Source: Hydractinia symbiolongicarpus | Lineage: Eukaryota; Cnidaria; Hydrozoa; Anthoathecata; Hydractiniidae | DNA length: 64,000 nucleotides | Assembly (NCBI RefSeq): GCF_029227915.1 | Contig: NC_079888.1 | Coordinates: forward strand, 22,982,001-23,046,000 | Direction: 5' to 3' | Part shown: positions 24,601-36,749 of the stretch, one piece after another | Position numbering within the stretch: the first letter of the stretch is position 1 | How the letters are laid out: every line of letters begins with the position of its first letter | Program-made: the position numbers and the translations under genes | Notes under the pieces: generated by a model | The model's input: the letters and a program-made list of their open reading frames with translations, nothing else | Told to the model about the DNA's origin: nothing | Databases searched by the model: none

Positions 24601-26589
24601 GTATAGTCAAAAGTATACAAAGAAAGTACCCAGGGAGTAAACTCATTTCCAGATCGATTTTTTAAATTATTTTTTCACCACTAAAACGCATGAGACTTGT
24701 AGTTTTCAAAAATGTTTTCATTTTTGATGAGACGCTTAATAAAAGAAGTTTAATCGCCGGCAAACGAAAACCCGCGATTTCCCGTAAATCCCGGCTTGGC
24801 CCGTATAGTCAAAATTATACAAAGAAAGTACCCAGGGAGTAAACTCATTTCCCGAACGATTTTTTAAATTATTTTTTCACCATAAAACGCATGAGACTTG
24901 TAGTTTTCAAAAATGTTTTCATTTTTGATGAGACGCTGAATAAAAGCAGTTTAATCGCCGGCAAACGAAAACCCGCGATTTCCCGTAAATCCCGGGCTTG
25001 GCACATATAGTCGAATGTATACAAAGACAGTACCCTGTGAGTAAACTCATTTCCAGAACGATTTTTTAAATTATTTTTTCACCACTAAAACGCATAAGAC
25101 TTGTAGTTTTTAAAAATGTTTTCATTTTTGATGAGACGCTGAATAAAAAAAGTTTAATCGCCGGCAAACGAAAACCCGCAATTTCCCGTAAATCCCGGCT
25201 TGGCCCGTATAGTCAAAAGTATACAAAGAAAGTACCCAGGGAGTAAATTCATTTCCCGAACGATTTTTTAAATTATTTTTTCACCACTAAAACGCATGAG
25301 ACTTTTAGTTTTTAAAAATGTTTTCATTTTTGATGAGACGCTGAATAAAAGCAGTTTAATCGCCGGCAAACGAAAACCTGCGATTTCCCTAAATCCCGGA
25401 CTCGGCCCGTATAGTCAAAAGTATACAAAGAAAGTACCCAGGAAGTAAACTCATTTCCAGAACGATTTTTTAAATTATTTTTTCACCACTAAAACGCATA
25501 AGACTTGTATTTTTTAAAAATGTTTTCATTTTTGATGAGACGCTGAATAAAAGAAGTTTAATCGCCGGCAAACGAAAACCCGCGATTTCCCGTAAATTCC
25601 GGTCTTGGCCCCTATAGTCAAAAGTATACAAAGAAAGTACCCAGGGAGTAAACTCATTTCCCGAACGATTTTTTATATTATTTTTTTACCACTAAACGCA
25701 TGAGACTTGTAGTTTTCAAAAACATTTTCATATTTGATGGGACGCTGAATAAAAGAATTTTAATCGCCGGCAAACGAAAATCCGCGATTTCCCGTAAATC
25801 CCGGACTCGGCCCGTATAGTCAAAAGTATACAAAGAAAGTACCCAGGGAGTAAACTCATTTCCCAAACGATTTTTTAAATTATTTTTTCACCACTAAAAC
25901 GCATGAGACTTGTAGTTGTCAAAAATGTTTTCATTTTTGATAAGACGCTTAATGAGAGAGGTTTAATCGCCGGCAAACGAAATCCCGCGTTTTCCCGTAA
26001 ATCCGGGGCTTGGCCCGCATAGTCGAATGTATACAAAGAAAGTACCCAGGGAGTAAACTCATTTCCCGAACGATTTTTTAAATTTTTTTTTCACCACTAA
26101 AACGCATGAGACTTGTAGTTTTCAAAAATGTTTTCATTTTTGATGAGACGCTTAATGAAAGAGGTTTAATCGCCGGAAAACGAAAACCCGCGATTTCCCG
26201 TAAATCCCGGGCTTGGCCCGTATAGTCGAATGTATACAAAGAAAGTACCCTGTGAGTAAACTCATTTCCAGAACGATTTTTTAAATTATTTTTTCACCAC
26301 TAAAACGCATAAGACTTGTAGTTTTTAAAAATGTTTTCATTTTTGATGAGACGCTGAATAAAAGCAGTTTAATCGCCGGCAAACGAAAATCCGCGATTTC
26401 CCGTAAATCCCGGACTCGGCCGTATAGTCAAAAGTATACAAAGAAAGTACCCAGGAAGTAAACTCAATTCCCGAACGATTTTTTAAATTATTTTTTCACC
26501 ACTAAAACGCATAAGACTTGTAGTTTTTAAAAATGTTTTCATTTTTGATGAGACGCTGAATAAAAGAAGTTTAATCGTCGGCAAACGAT
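21624..26589. repeat. Mixed, weakly ordered satellite segment
   Basis: About 24 monomers with more private substitutions than the flanking HORs. Examples are CGCATGTGACTTG near 22063, CGATTTCTTAAATTATATTT near 23241, GATTAGACGCTG near 24323, TTTGCCGTAAATCC near 24172 and GACTTTTAG near 25310. Short marker series recur: CACGTATAGTCGAATG or CACATATAGTCGAATG is followed by CCCTGTGAG, and AAAGCCCATGAG first appears here (23472, 24078). I saw no clean tandem HOR pair and no non-satellite sequence. Confidence 0.7.
22469..22666. repeat. Shortened 198-bp monomer
   Basis: The start reads AAGACTTTTTTTAAAAATG, lacking the GTAG of GACTTGTAGTTTTT. It also has TTTTCCTTTTTGATG, a change in the right arm of dyad 1. 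It is one of few monomers outside 202-204 bp. Confidence 0.8.
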
Positions 26590-26758
26590 TTTGATGAGAC
26601 GCTGAATAAAAGAAGTTTAATCGCCGGCAAACGAAAACCCGCGATTTCCCGTAAATCCCGGCTTGTCCCGTATAGTCAAAAGTATACAAAGAAAGTACCC
26701 AGGGAGTAAACTCATTTCGCGAACGATTTTTTAAATTATTTTTTCACCACTAAAACGC
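26511..26758. repeat. Enlarged 248-bp monomer with 45-bp internal direct duplication
   Basis: The segment TTTTGATGAGACGCTG through GGCAAACGA occurs twice in succession, the second time starting at about 26589. The junction reads GGCAAACGATTTTGATGAG. The two copies differ (TCGTCGGC then TCGCCGGC), so this is not a simple perfect slippage product. The second copy is where similarity to 29909 and beyond begins, making this a probable out-of-register recombination joint. Confidence 0.85.
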
Positions 26759-28570
26759 ATGAGACTTGTAGTTTTCAAAAATGTTTTCATTTTTGATGAG
26801 ACGCTGAATAAAAGCAGTTTAATCGCCGGCAAACGAAAACCTGCGATTTCCCTAAATCCCGGACTCGGCCCGTATAGTCAAAAGTATACAAAGAAAGTAC
26901 CAAGGGAGTAAACTCAGTTCCAGATCGATTTTTTAAATTATTTTTTCACCACTAAAACGCATAAGACTTGTAGTTTTTAAAAATGTTTTCATTTTTGATG
27001 AGACGCTGAATAAAAGAAGTTTAATCGCCGGCAAACGAAAACCCGCGATTTCCCGTAAATCCCGGGCTTGGCCCGTATAGTCAAAAGTATACAAAGAAAG
27101 TACCCAGGGAGTAAACTCATTTCCCGAACGATTTTTTATATTATTTTTTTACCACTAAACGCATGAGACTTGTAGTTTTCAAAAATATTTTCATATTTGA
27201 TGGGACGTTAAATAAAAGAAGTTTAATCGCCGGCGAACAAAAATCCGCGATTTCCCGTAAATCCCGGGCTTGGCCCGTATAGTCAAAAGTATACAAAAAA
27301 GTACTCAGGAAGTAAACTCATTTCCCGAACGATTTTTTAAATTATTTTTTCACCACTAAAACGCATGAGACTTGTAGTTTTCAAAAATGTTTTCATTTTT
27401 GATGAGACGCTGAATAAAAGAAGTTTAATCGCCGGCAAACGAAAACCCGCGATTTCCTGTAAATCCCGGGCTTGGCCCGTTTAGTCAAAAGTATACAAAG
27501 AAAGTACCCAGGGAGTAAACTCATTTCCCAAACGATTTTTTAAATTATTATTTCACTACTAAAACGCATGAGACTTGTAGTTTTCAAGAATGTTTTCATT
27601 TTTGATGAGACGCTGAATAAAAGAAGTTTAATTCACCACTAAAACGCATGAGACTTGTAGTTTTCAAAAATGTTTTCATTTTTGATGAGACGCTGAATAA
27701 AAGAAGTTTAATCGCCGGCAAACGAAAACCCGCGATTTCCTGTAAATCCCGGGCTTGGCCCGTATAGTCAAAAGTATACAAAGAAAGTACCCAGGGAGTA
27801 AACTCATTTCCCAAACGATTTTTTAAATTATTATTTCACTACTAAAACGCATGAGACTTGTAGTTTTCAAGAATGTTTTCATTTTTGATGAGACGCTGAA
27901 TAAAAGAAGTTTAATCGCCGGCAAACGAAAACCCGCGATTTCCCGTAAATCCCGGGCTTGGTCCGTATAGTCAAAAGTATACAAAAAAGTACCCAGGGAG
28001 TAAACTCATTTCCCGAACTATTTTTTATATTATTTTTTTACCACTAAACGCATGAGACTTGTAATTTTCAAAAATGTTTTCATTTTTGATGAGACGCTGA
28101 ATAAAAGAGTTTAATCGCCGGCAAACAAAAATCCGCGATTTCCCGTAAATCCCGGACTCGGCCCGTATAGTCAAAAGTATACAAAGAAAGTACCCAGGGA
28201 GTAAACTCATTTCCCGAACGATTTTTTAAATTATTTTTTCACCACTAAAACGCATGAGACTTGTAGTTTTCAAAAATGTTTTCATTTTTGATGAGACGCT
28301 GAATAAAAGAAGTTTAATCGCCGGCAAACGAAAACCCGCGATTTCCTGTAAATCCCGGGCTTGGTCCGTATAGTCAAAAGTATACAAAGAAAGTACCCAG
28401 GAAGTAAACTCATTTCCCGAACGATTTTTTAAATTACTTTTTCACCACTAAAACGCATGAGACTTGTAGTTTTTAAAAATGTTTTCATTTTTGATGAGAC
28501 GCTGAATAAAAGAAGTTTAATCGCCGGCAAACGAAAACCCGCGACTTCGCGTAAATCCCGGCTTGTCCCG
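26590..28570. repeat. ~2-kb block, copy 1 (offset 3,319 bp)
   Basis: It matches 29909-31889. Shared markers: CTTGTCCCG, CATTTCGCGAACG, CCAGATCGATT, GATGGGACGTTAAATAAAAG, CCGGCGAACAAAAATCC, ACAAAAAAGTACTCAGGAAG, the 80-bp truncated monomer, CACTACTAAAACGC and CCCGCGACTTC. The offset is 16 full monomers plus 80 bp, so the truncated monomer was present before the duplication. Confidence 0.82.
27568..27647. repeat. 80-bp truncated monomer, copy 1
   Basis: The monomer starts normally (ATGAGACTTG), runs to GAAGTTTAA, then jumps to TTCACCACTAAAACGC. It loses about 123 bp, including GCCGGC, dyads 2 and 3 and the GTATAC element. Seen with its neighbour, it is a 283-bp out-of-register repeat: the CAAGAATG variant recurs 283 bp downstream. 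Only one base of overlap is visible at the joint. Confidence 0.88.
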
Positions 28571-29908
28571 TATAGTCAAAAGTATACAAAGAAAGTACCC
28601 AGGAAGTAAACTCATTTCCCGAACGATTTTTTAAAATACTTTTTCACCACTAAAACGCATGAGACTTGTAGTTTTCAAAAATGTTTTCATTTTTGATGAG
28701 ACGCTGAATAAAAGAAGTTTAATCGCCGCCAAACGAAAACCTGCGATTTCCCGTAAATCCTGGACTCGGCCCGTATAGTCAAAAGTATACAAAGAAAGTA
28801 CCCAGGGAGTAAACTCATTTCCCAAACGATTTTTTAAATTATTATTACACCACTAAAACGCATGAGACTTGTAGTTTTCAAGAATGTTTTCATTTTTGAT
28901 GAGACGCTGAATAAAAGCAGTTTAATCGTCGGCAAAAGAAAACCTGCGATTTCCCGGAAATCCCGGACTCGGCCCGTATAGTCAAAAGTATACAAAGAAA
29001 GTACCCTGTGAGTAAACCCATTTCCAGAACGATTTTTTAAATTATTTTTTCACAGCTAAAGCCCATGAGACTTGTAGTTTTTAAAAATGTTTTCAATTTT
29101 GATGAGACGCTGAATAAAAGAAGTTTAATCGCCGGCAAACGAAAACCCGCGATTTCCCATAAATCCCGGCTTGTCCCGTATAGTCAAAAGTATACAAAGA
29201 AAGTACCCAGGGAGTAAACTCATTTAGCGAACGATTTTTTAAATTATTTTTTCACCATTAAAACGCATCAGACTTGTAGTTTTCAAGAATGTTTTCATTT
29301 TTGATGAGACGCTGAATAAAAGAAGTTTAATCGCCGCCAAACGAAAACCTGCGATTTCCCGTAAATCCTGGACTCGGCCCGTATAGTCAAAAGTATACAA
29401 AGAAAGTACCCAGGGAGTAAACTCATTTCCCAAACGATTTTTTAAATTATTATTACACCACTAAAACGCATGAGACTTGTAGTTTTCAAGAATGTTTTCA
29501 TTTTTGATGAGACGCTGAATAAAAGCAGTTTAATCGTCGGCAAAAGAAAACCTGCGATTTCCCGGAAATCCCGGACTCGGCCCGTATAGTCAAAAGTATA
29601 CAAAGAAAGTACCCAGGGAGTAAACTCATTTCCAGAACGATTTTTTAAATTATTTTTTCACCACTAAAACGCATGAGACTTGTAGTTTTCAAAAATGTTT
29701 TTATTTTTGATGAGACGCTGGATAAAAGAAGTTTAATCGCCGGCAAACGAAAACCCGCGATTTCCCGTAAATCCCGGGCTTGGCACGTATAGTCGAATGT
29801 ATACAAAGAAAGTACCCTGTGAGTAAACCCATTTCCAGAACGATTTTTTAAATTATTTTTTCACAACTAAAGCCCATGAGACTTGTAGTTTTTAAAAATG
29901 TTTTCAAT
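28571..29908. repeat. Satellite segment between the two 2-kb copies
   Basis: About 6.5 monomers. A sub-duplication at 608 bp (three monomers) pairs 28690-29004 with 29298-29612, sharing CGCCGCCAAACG, CCTGGACTCGG, TTATTACACCAC and GTCGGCAAAAG. The CACAGCTAAAGCCC (29051) and CACAACTAAAGCCC (29862) monomers lie 810 bp apart, so one extra monomer separates the second pair. Confidence 0.72.
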
Positions 29909-30620
29909 TTTGATGAGACGCTGAATAAAAGAAGTTTAATCGCCGGCAAACGAAAACCCGCGATTTCCCGTAAATCCCGGCTTGTCCCGTATAGTCAAAA
30001 GTATACAAAGAAAGTACCCAGGGAGTAAACTCATTTCGCGAACGATTTTTTAAATTATTTTTTCACCATTAAAACGCATGAGACTTGTAGTTTTCAAAAA
30101 TGTTTTCATTTTTGATGAGACGCTGAATAAAAGCAGTTTAATCGCCGGCAAACGAAAACCTGCGATTTCCCTAAATCCCGGACTCGGCCCGTATAGTCAA
30201 AAGTATACAAAGAAAGTACCCAGGGAGTAAACTCATTTCCAGATCGATTTTTTAAATTATTTTTTCACCACTAAAACGCATAAGACTTGTAGTTTTTAAA
30301 AATGTTTTCATTTTTGATGAGACGCTGAATAAAAGAAGTTTAATCGCCGGCAAACGAAAACCCGCGATTTCCCGTAAATCCCGGGCTTGGCCCGTATAGT
30401 CAAAAGTATACAAAGAAAGTACCCAGGGAGTAAACTCATTTCCCGAACGATTTTTTATATTATTTTTTTACCACTAAACGCATGAGACTTGTAGTTTTCA
30501 AAAATATTTTCATATTTGATGGGACGTTAAATAAAAGAAGTTTAATCGCCGGCGAACAAAAATCCGCGATTTCCCGTAAATCCCGGGCTTGGCCCGTATA
30601 GTCAAAAGTATACAAAAAAG
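29785..30620. repeat. Dispersed module M, copy at 29.8 kb
   Basis: A run of four monomers with a fixed marker order: CACGTATAGTCGAATG, CCCTGTGAGTAAACCC, AAAGCCCATGAG, TTTTCAATTTTGATG, CTTGTCCCG, CATTTCGCGAACG, CCAGATCGATT, then a class B monomer with TAAATAAAAG and GGCGAACAAAAATCC. The same order recurs at about 36.75 and 57.8 kb and partly at 59.4 kb. Confidence 0.75.
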
Positions 30621-31889
30621 TACTCAGGAAGTAAACTCATTTCCCGAACGATTTTTTAAATTATTTTTTCACCACTAAAACGCATGAGACTTGTAGTTTT
30701 CAAAAATGTTTTCATTTTTGATGAGACGCTGAATAAAAGAAGTTTAATCGCCGGCAAACGAAAACCCGCGATTTCCTGTAAATCCCGGGCTTGGCCCGTA
30801 TAGTCAAAAGTATACAAAGAAAGTACCCAGGGAGTAAACTCATTTCCCAAACGATTTTTTAAATTATTATTTCACTACTAAAACGCATGAGACTTGTAGT
30901 TTTCAAGAATGTTTTCATTTTTGATGAGACGCTGAATAAAAGAAGTTTAATTCACCACTAAAACGCATGAGACTTGTAGTTTTCAAAAATGTTTTCATTT
31001 TTGATGAGACGCTGAATAAAAGAAGTTTAATCGCCGGCAAACGAAAACCCGCGATTTCCTGTAAATCCCGGGCTTGGCCCGTATAGTCAAAAGTATACAA
31101 AGAAAGTACCCAGGGAGTAAACTCATTTCCCAAACGATTTTTTAAATTATTATTTCACTACTAAAACGCATGAGACTTGTAGTTTTCAAGAATGTTTTCA
31201 TTTTTGATGAGACGCTGAATAAAAGAAGTTTAATCGCCAGCAAACGAAAACCCGCGATTTCCCGTAAATCCCGGGCTTGGTCCGTATAGTCAAAAGTATA
31301 CAAAAAAGTACCCAGGGAGTAAACTCATTTCCCGAACGATTTTTTATATTATTTTTTTACCACTAAACGCATGAGACTTGTAATTTTCAAAAATATTTTC
31401 ATATTTGATTGGACGCTGAATAAAAGAAGTTTAATCGCCGGCAAACAAAAATCCGCGATTTCCCGTAAATCCCGGACTCGGCCCGTATAGTCAAAAGTAT
31501 ACAAAGAAAGTACCCAGTGAGTAAACTCATTTCCCGAACGATTTTTTAAATTATTTTTTCACCACTAAAACGCATGAGACTTGTAGTTTTCAAAAATGTT
31601 TTCATTTTTGATGAGACGCTGAATAAAAGAAGTTTAATCGCCGGCAAACGAAAACCCGCGATTTCCTGTAAATCCCGGGCTTGGTCCGTATAGTCAAAAG
31701 TATACAAAGAAAGTACCCAGGAAGTAAACTCATTTCCCGAACGATTTTTTAAATTACTTTTTCACCACTAAAACGCATGAGACTTGTAGTTTTTAAAAAT
31801 GTTTTCATTTTTGATGAGACGCTGAATAAAAGAAGTTTAATCGCCGGCAAACGAAAACCCGCGACTTCCCGTAAATCCCGGCTTGTCCC
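29909..31889. repeat. ~2-kb block, copy 2 (offset 3,319 bp)
   Basis: Partner of 26590-28570. Differences include CCCGTATAGTC near 31079 where the monomer just before the truncation in copy 1 has CCCGTTTAGTC, TCGCCAGCAAACG near 31233, and GATTGGACGCTG near 31408 against GATGAGACGCTG. Similarity ends near 31889-31930, where copy 1 continues with CCAGGAAG and this copy with CCAGGGAG. Confidence 0.82.
30887..30966. repeat. 80-bp truncated monomer, copy 2
   Basis: Same deletion joint (GAAGTTTAATTCACCAC) as at 27568-27647, at +3,319 bp. The identical joint shows common descent rather than two independent deletions. Confidence 0.88.
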
Positions 31890-34800
31890 GTATAGTCAAA
31901 AGTATACAAAGAAAGTACCCAGGGAGTAAACTCATTTCCCAAACGATTTTTTAAATTATTATTTCACTACTAAAACGCATGAGACTTGTAGTTTTCAAGA
32001 ATGTTTTCATTTTTGATGAGACGCTGAATAAAAGAAGTTTAATCGCCGGCAAACGAAAACCCGCGATTTCCCGTAAATCCCGGGCTTGGCCCGTATAGTC
32101 AAAAGTATACAAAAAAAGTACTCAGGGAGTAAACTCATTTCCCGAACGATTTTTTATATTATTTTTTTACCACTAAACGCATGAGACTTGTAGTTTTCAA
32201 AAATATTTTCATATTTGATGGGACGCTGAATAAAAGAAGTTTAATCGCCGGCAAACGAAAATCCGCGATTTCCCGTAAATCCCGGACTCGGCCCGTATAG
32301 TCAAAAGTATACAAAGAAAGTACCCAGGGAGTAAACTCATTTCCCGAACGATTTTTTAAATTATTTTTTCACCACTAAAACGCATGAGACTTGTAGTTTT
32401 CAAAAATGTTTTCATTTTTGATGAGACGCTGAATAAAATAAGTTTAATCGCCGGCAAACGAAAACCCGCGATTTCCCGTAAATCCCGGGCTTGGCCCGTA
32501 TAGTCAAAAGTATACAAAGAAAGTACCCAGGAAGTAAACTCATTTCCCGAACGATTTTTTAAATTACTTTTTCACCACTAAAACGCATGAGACTTGTAGT
32601 TTTTAAAAATGTTTTCATTTTTGATGAGACGCTGAATAAAAGAAGTTTAATCGCCGGCAAACGAAAACCCGCGATTTCCCGTAAATCCCGGCTTGGCCCG
32701 TATAGTCAAAAGTATACAAAGAAAGTACCCAGGGAGTAAACTCATTTCCCGAACGATTTTTTAAATTATTTTTTCACCACTAAAACGCATGAGACTTGTA
32801 GTTTTCAAAAATGTTTTCATTTTTGATGAGACGCTGAATAAAGGCAGTTTAATCGCCGGCAAACGAAAACCTGCGATTTCCCTAAATCCCGGACTCGGCC
32901 CGTATAGTCAAAAGTATACAAAGAAAGTACCCAGGGAGTAAACGCATTTCCAGAACGATTTTTTAAATTATTATTTCACCACTAAAACGCATAAGACTTG
33001 TAGTTTTTAAAAATGTTTTCATTTTTGATGAGACGCTAAATAAAAGCAGTTTAATCGCCAGCAAACGAAAACCCGCGATTTCCCGTAAATCCCGGGCTTG
33101 GCCCGTATAGTCAAAAGTTTACAAAGAAAGTACCCAGGGAGTAAACTCATTTCCCAAACGATTTTTTATATTATTTTTTTACCACTAAACGCATGAGACT
33201 TGTAGTTTTCAAAAATATTTTCATATTTGATGGGACGCTGAATAAAAGAAGTTTAATCGCCGGCAAACGAAAATCCGCCATTTCCCGTAAATCCCGGACT
33301 CGGCCCGTATAGTCAAAAGTATACAAAGAAAGTACCCAGGGAGTAAACTCATTTCCCGAACGATTTTTTAAATTACTTTTTAACCACTAAAACGCATGAG
33401 ACTTGTAGTTTTTAAAAATGTTTTCATTTTTGATGAGACACTGAATAAAAGAAGTTTAATCGCCGGCAAACGAAAACCTGCGATTTCCCGTAAATCCTGG
33501 ACTCGGCCCGTATAGTCAAAAGTATACAAAGAAAGTACCCAGGGAGTAAACTCATTTCCAGAACGATTTTTTAAATTATTTTTTCACCACTAAAACGCAT
33601 AAGACTTGTAGTTTTTAAAAATGTTTTCATTTTTGATGAGACGCTGAATAAAAGAAGTTTAATCGCCGGCAAACGAAAACCCGCGATTTCCCGTAAATCC
33701 CGGACTCGGCCCGTATAGTCAAAAGTATACAAAGAAAGTACCCAGGGAGTAAACTCATTTCCCGAACGATTTTTTAAATTACTTTTTAACCACTAAAACG
33801 CATGAGACTTGTAGTTTTTAAAAATGTTTTCAATTTTGATGAGACACTGAATAAAAGAAGTTTAATCGCCGGCAAACGAAAACCTGCGATTTCCCGTAAA
33901 TCCTGGACTCGGCCCGTATAGTCAAAAGTATACAAAGAAAGTACCCAGGGAGTAAACTCATTTCCAGAACGATATTTTAAATTATTTTTTCACCACTAAA
34001 ACGCATAAGACTTGTAGTTTTTAAAAATGTTTTCATTTTTGATGAGACGCTGAATAAAAGAAGTTTAATCGCCGGCAAACGAAAACCTGCGATTTCCCGT
34101 AAATCCTGGACTCGGCCCGTATAGTCAAAAGTATACAAAGAAAGTACCCAGGGAGTAAACTCATTTCCCAAACGATTTTTTAAATTATTATTTCACCACT
34201 AAAGCCCATGAGACTTGTAGTTTTTAAAAATGTTTTCATTTTTGATGAGACGCTGAATAAAAGAAGTTTAATCGCCGGCAAACGAAAACCTGCGATTTCC
34301 CGTAAATCCTGGACTCGGCCCGTATAGTCAAAAGTATACAAAGAAAGTACCCAGGGAGTAAACTCATTTCCCAAACAATTTTTTAAATTATTATTTCACC
34401 ACTAAAGCCCATGAAACTTGTAGTTTTTAAAAATGTTTTCATTTTTGATGAGACGCTGAATAAAAGAAGTTTAATCGCCGGCAAACGAAAACCTGCGATT
34501 TCCCGAAAATCCTGCACTCGGCTCGTATAGTCAAAAGCATAGAAAGAAAGTACCCAGGGAGTAAACTCATTTCCCAAAGGAATTTTTTAAATTATTATTT
34601 CACCACTAAAACGCATGAGACTTGTAGTTTTCAAGAATGTTTTCATTTTTCATGAGACGCTGAATAAAAGCAGTTTAATCGCCGGCAAACGAAAACCCGC
34701 GATTTTCCGAAAATCCCGGGCTTGGCACGTATAGTCGAATGTATACAAAGAAAGTACCCTGGGAGTAAACTCATTTCCAGAACGATTTTTTAAATTATTT

Positions 34801-36749
34801 TTTCACCACTAAAACGCATGAGACTTGTAGTTTTCAAAAATGTTTTCATTTTTGATGAGACGCTGAATAAAAGCAGTTTACTCGCCGGCAAACGAAAACC
34901 TGCGATTTCCCTAAATCCCGGACTCGGCCCGTATAGTCGAATGTATACAAAGAAAGTACCCAGGGAGTAAACTCATTTCCAGAACGATTTTTTAAATTAT
35001 TTTTTCACCACTAAAACGAATAAGACTTGTAGTTTTCAAAAATGTTTTCATTTTTGATGAGACGCTGAATAAAAGAAGTTTAATCGCCGGCAAACGAAAA
35101 CCCGCGAATTCCCGTAAATCCCGGCTTGGCCCGTATAGTCAAAAGTATACAAAGAAAGTACCCTGTGAGTAAACTCATTTCCAGAACGATTTTTTAAATT
35201 ATTTTTTCACCACTAAAACGCATGAGACTTGTAGTTTTCAAAAATGTTTTCATTTTTGATGAGACGCTGAATAAAAGCAGTTTACTCACCGGCAAACGAA
35301 AACCTGCGATTTCCCTAAATCCCGGACTCGGCCCGTATAGTCGAATGTATACAAAGAAAGTACCCAGGGAGTAAACTCATTTCCAGAACGATTTTTTAAA
35401 TTATTTTTTCACCACTAAAACGAATAAGACTTGTAGTTTTCAAAAATGTTTTCATTTTTGATGAGACGCTGAATAAAAGAAGTTTAATCGCCGGCAAACG
35501 AAAACCCGCGAATTCCCGTAAATCCCGGCTTGGCCCGTATAGTCAAAAGTATACAAAGAAAGTACCCAGGGAGTAAACTCATTTCCCGAACGATTTTTTT
35601 AAATTATTTTTTCACCACTAAAACGCATGAGACTTGTAGTTTTCAAAAATGTTTTCATTTTTGATGAGACGCTGAATAAAAGCAGTTTAATCGCCGGCAA
35701 ACGAAAATCCGCGATTTCCCGTTAATCCCGGACTCGGCCCGTATAGTCAAAAGTATACAAAGAAAGTACCCAGGGAGTAAACTCATTTCCAGATCGATTT
35801 TTTAAATTATTTTTTCACCACTAAAACGCATGAGACTTGTAGTTTTCAAAAATGTTTTCATTTTTGATGAGACGCTGAATAAAAGAAGTTTAATCGCCGG
35901 CAAACGAAAACCCGCGATTTCCCGTAAATCCCCGCTTGGCCCGTATAGTCAAAAGTATACAAAGAAAGTACCCAGGGAGTAAACTCATTTCGCGAACGAT
36001 TTTTTAAATTATTTTTTCACCACTAAAACGCATGAGACTTGTAGTTTTCAAAAATGTTTTCATTTTTGATAAGACGCTGAATAAAAGCAGTTTAATCGCC
36101 GGCAAAGGAAATCCGTCGTTTTCCCGTAAATCCGGGGCTTGGCCCGTATAGTCGAATGTATACAAAGAAAGTACACAGGGAGTAAACTCATTTCCCGAAC
36201 GATTTTTTAAATTTTTTTTTCACCACTAAAACGCATGAGACTTGTAGTTTTCAAAAATGTTTTCATTTTTGATGAGACGCTTAATGAAAGAGGTTTAATC
36301 GCCGGAAAACGAAAACCCGCGATTTCCCGTAAATCCCGGGCTTGGCCCGTGTAGTCGAATGTATACAAAGAAAGTACCCTGTGAGTAAACTCATTTCCAG
36401 AACGATTTTTTTAAATTATTTTTTCACCACTAAAACGCATAAGACTTGTAGGTTTTAAAAATGTTTTCATTTTTGATGAGACGCTGAATAAAAAAAGTTT
36501 AATCGCCGGCAAACGAAAACCCGCGATTTCCCGTAAATCCCGGCTTGGCCCGTATAGTCAAAAGTATACAAAGAAAGTACCCAGGGAGTAAACTCATTTC
36601 CCGAACGATTTTTTAAATTATTTTTTCACCACTAAAACGCATGAGACTTGTAGTTTTTAAAAATGTTTTCATTTTTGATGAGACGCTGAATAAAAGAAGT
36701 TTAATCGCCGGCAAATGAAAACCCGCGATTTCCCGTAAATCCCGGGCTT
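31890..36749. repeat. Mixed satellite segment with local duplications
   Basis: About 24 monomers. A dimer-scale duplication is visible at 33.36-33.97 kb (TTACTTTTTAACCAC and GAGACACTGAATAAAAG repeated about 405 bp apart). Three successive class D copies lie at about 34.0-34.6 kb. Another dimer-scale repeat lies at about 34.8-35.6 kb (TTTACTCGCCGG or TTTACTCACCGG, ACGAATAAGAC, GCGAATTCCCG about 405 bp apart). A late class C monomer lies near 36.3 kb. Nothing but satellite sequence is present. Confidence 0.7.
32181..32383. repeat. Representative class B monomer (ATATTTGATGGG type)
   Basis: Class B copies are recognised by linked changes. The preceding junction reads TTTTTTTACCACTAAACGC, one A shorter than class A, usually after TTTTTTATATTATT. 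The first third then carries CAAAAATATTTTCATATTTG and GATGGGACGC in place of CAAAAATG, CATTTTTG and GATGAGACGC. These changes break the central dyad of class A and are not compensatory. Class B copies occur through most of the window (for example starting at 1415, 2833, 7693, 30482, 39070, 45139 and 61132), usually as single copies between class A copies. That suggests they are fixed positions within HORs. Confidence 0.85.

Noticed and set aside
26577-26610. Transposon insertion or target-site duplication at the 248-bp monomer
   Set aside because: The extra 45 bp are satellite sequence themselves. There are no terminal repeats or foreign DNA, so a recombination joint explains it better.
27568-27647. 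A second, distinct short satellite family
   Set aside because: The 80-bp unit is entirely the two ends of the 203-bp monomer joined, so it is a deletion derivative.
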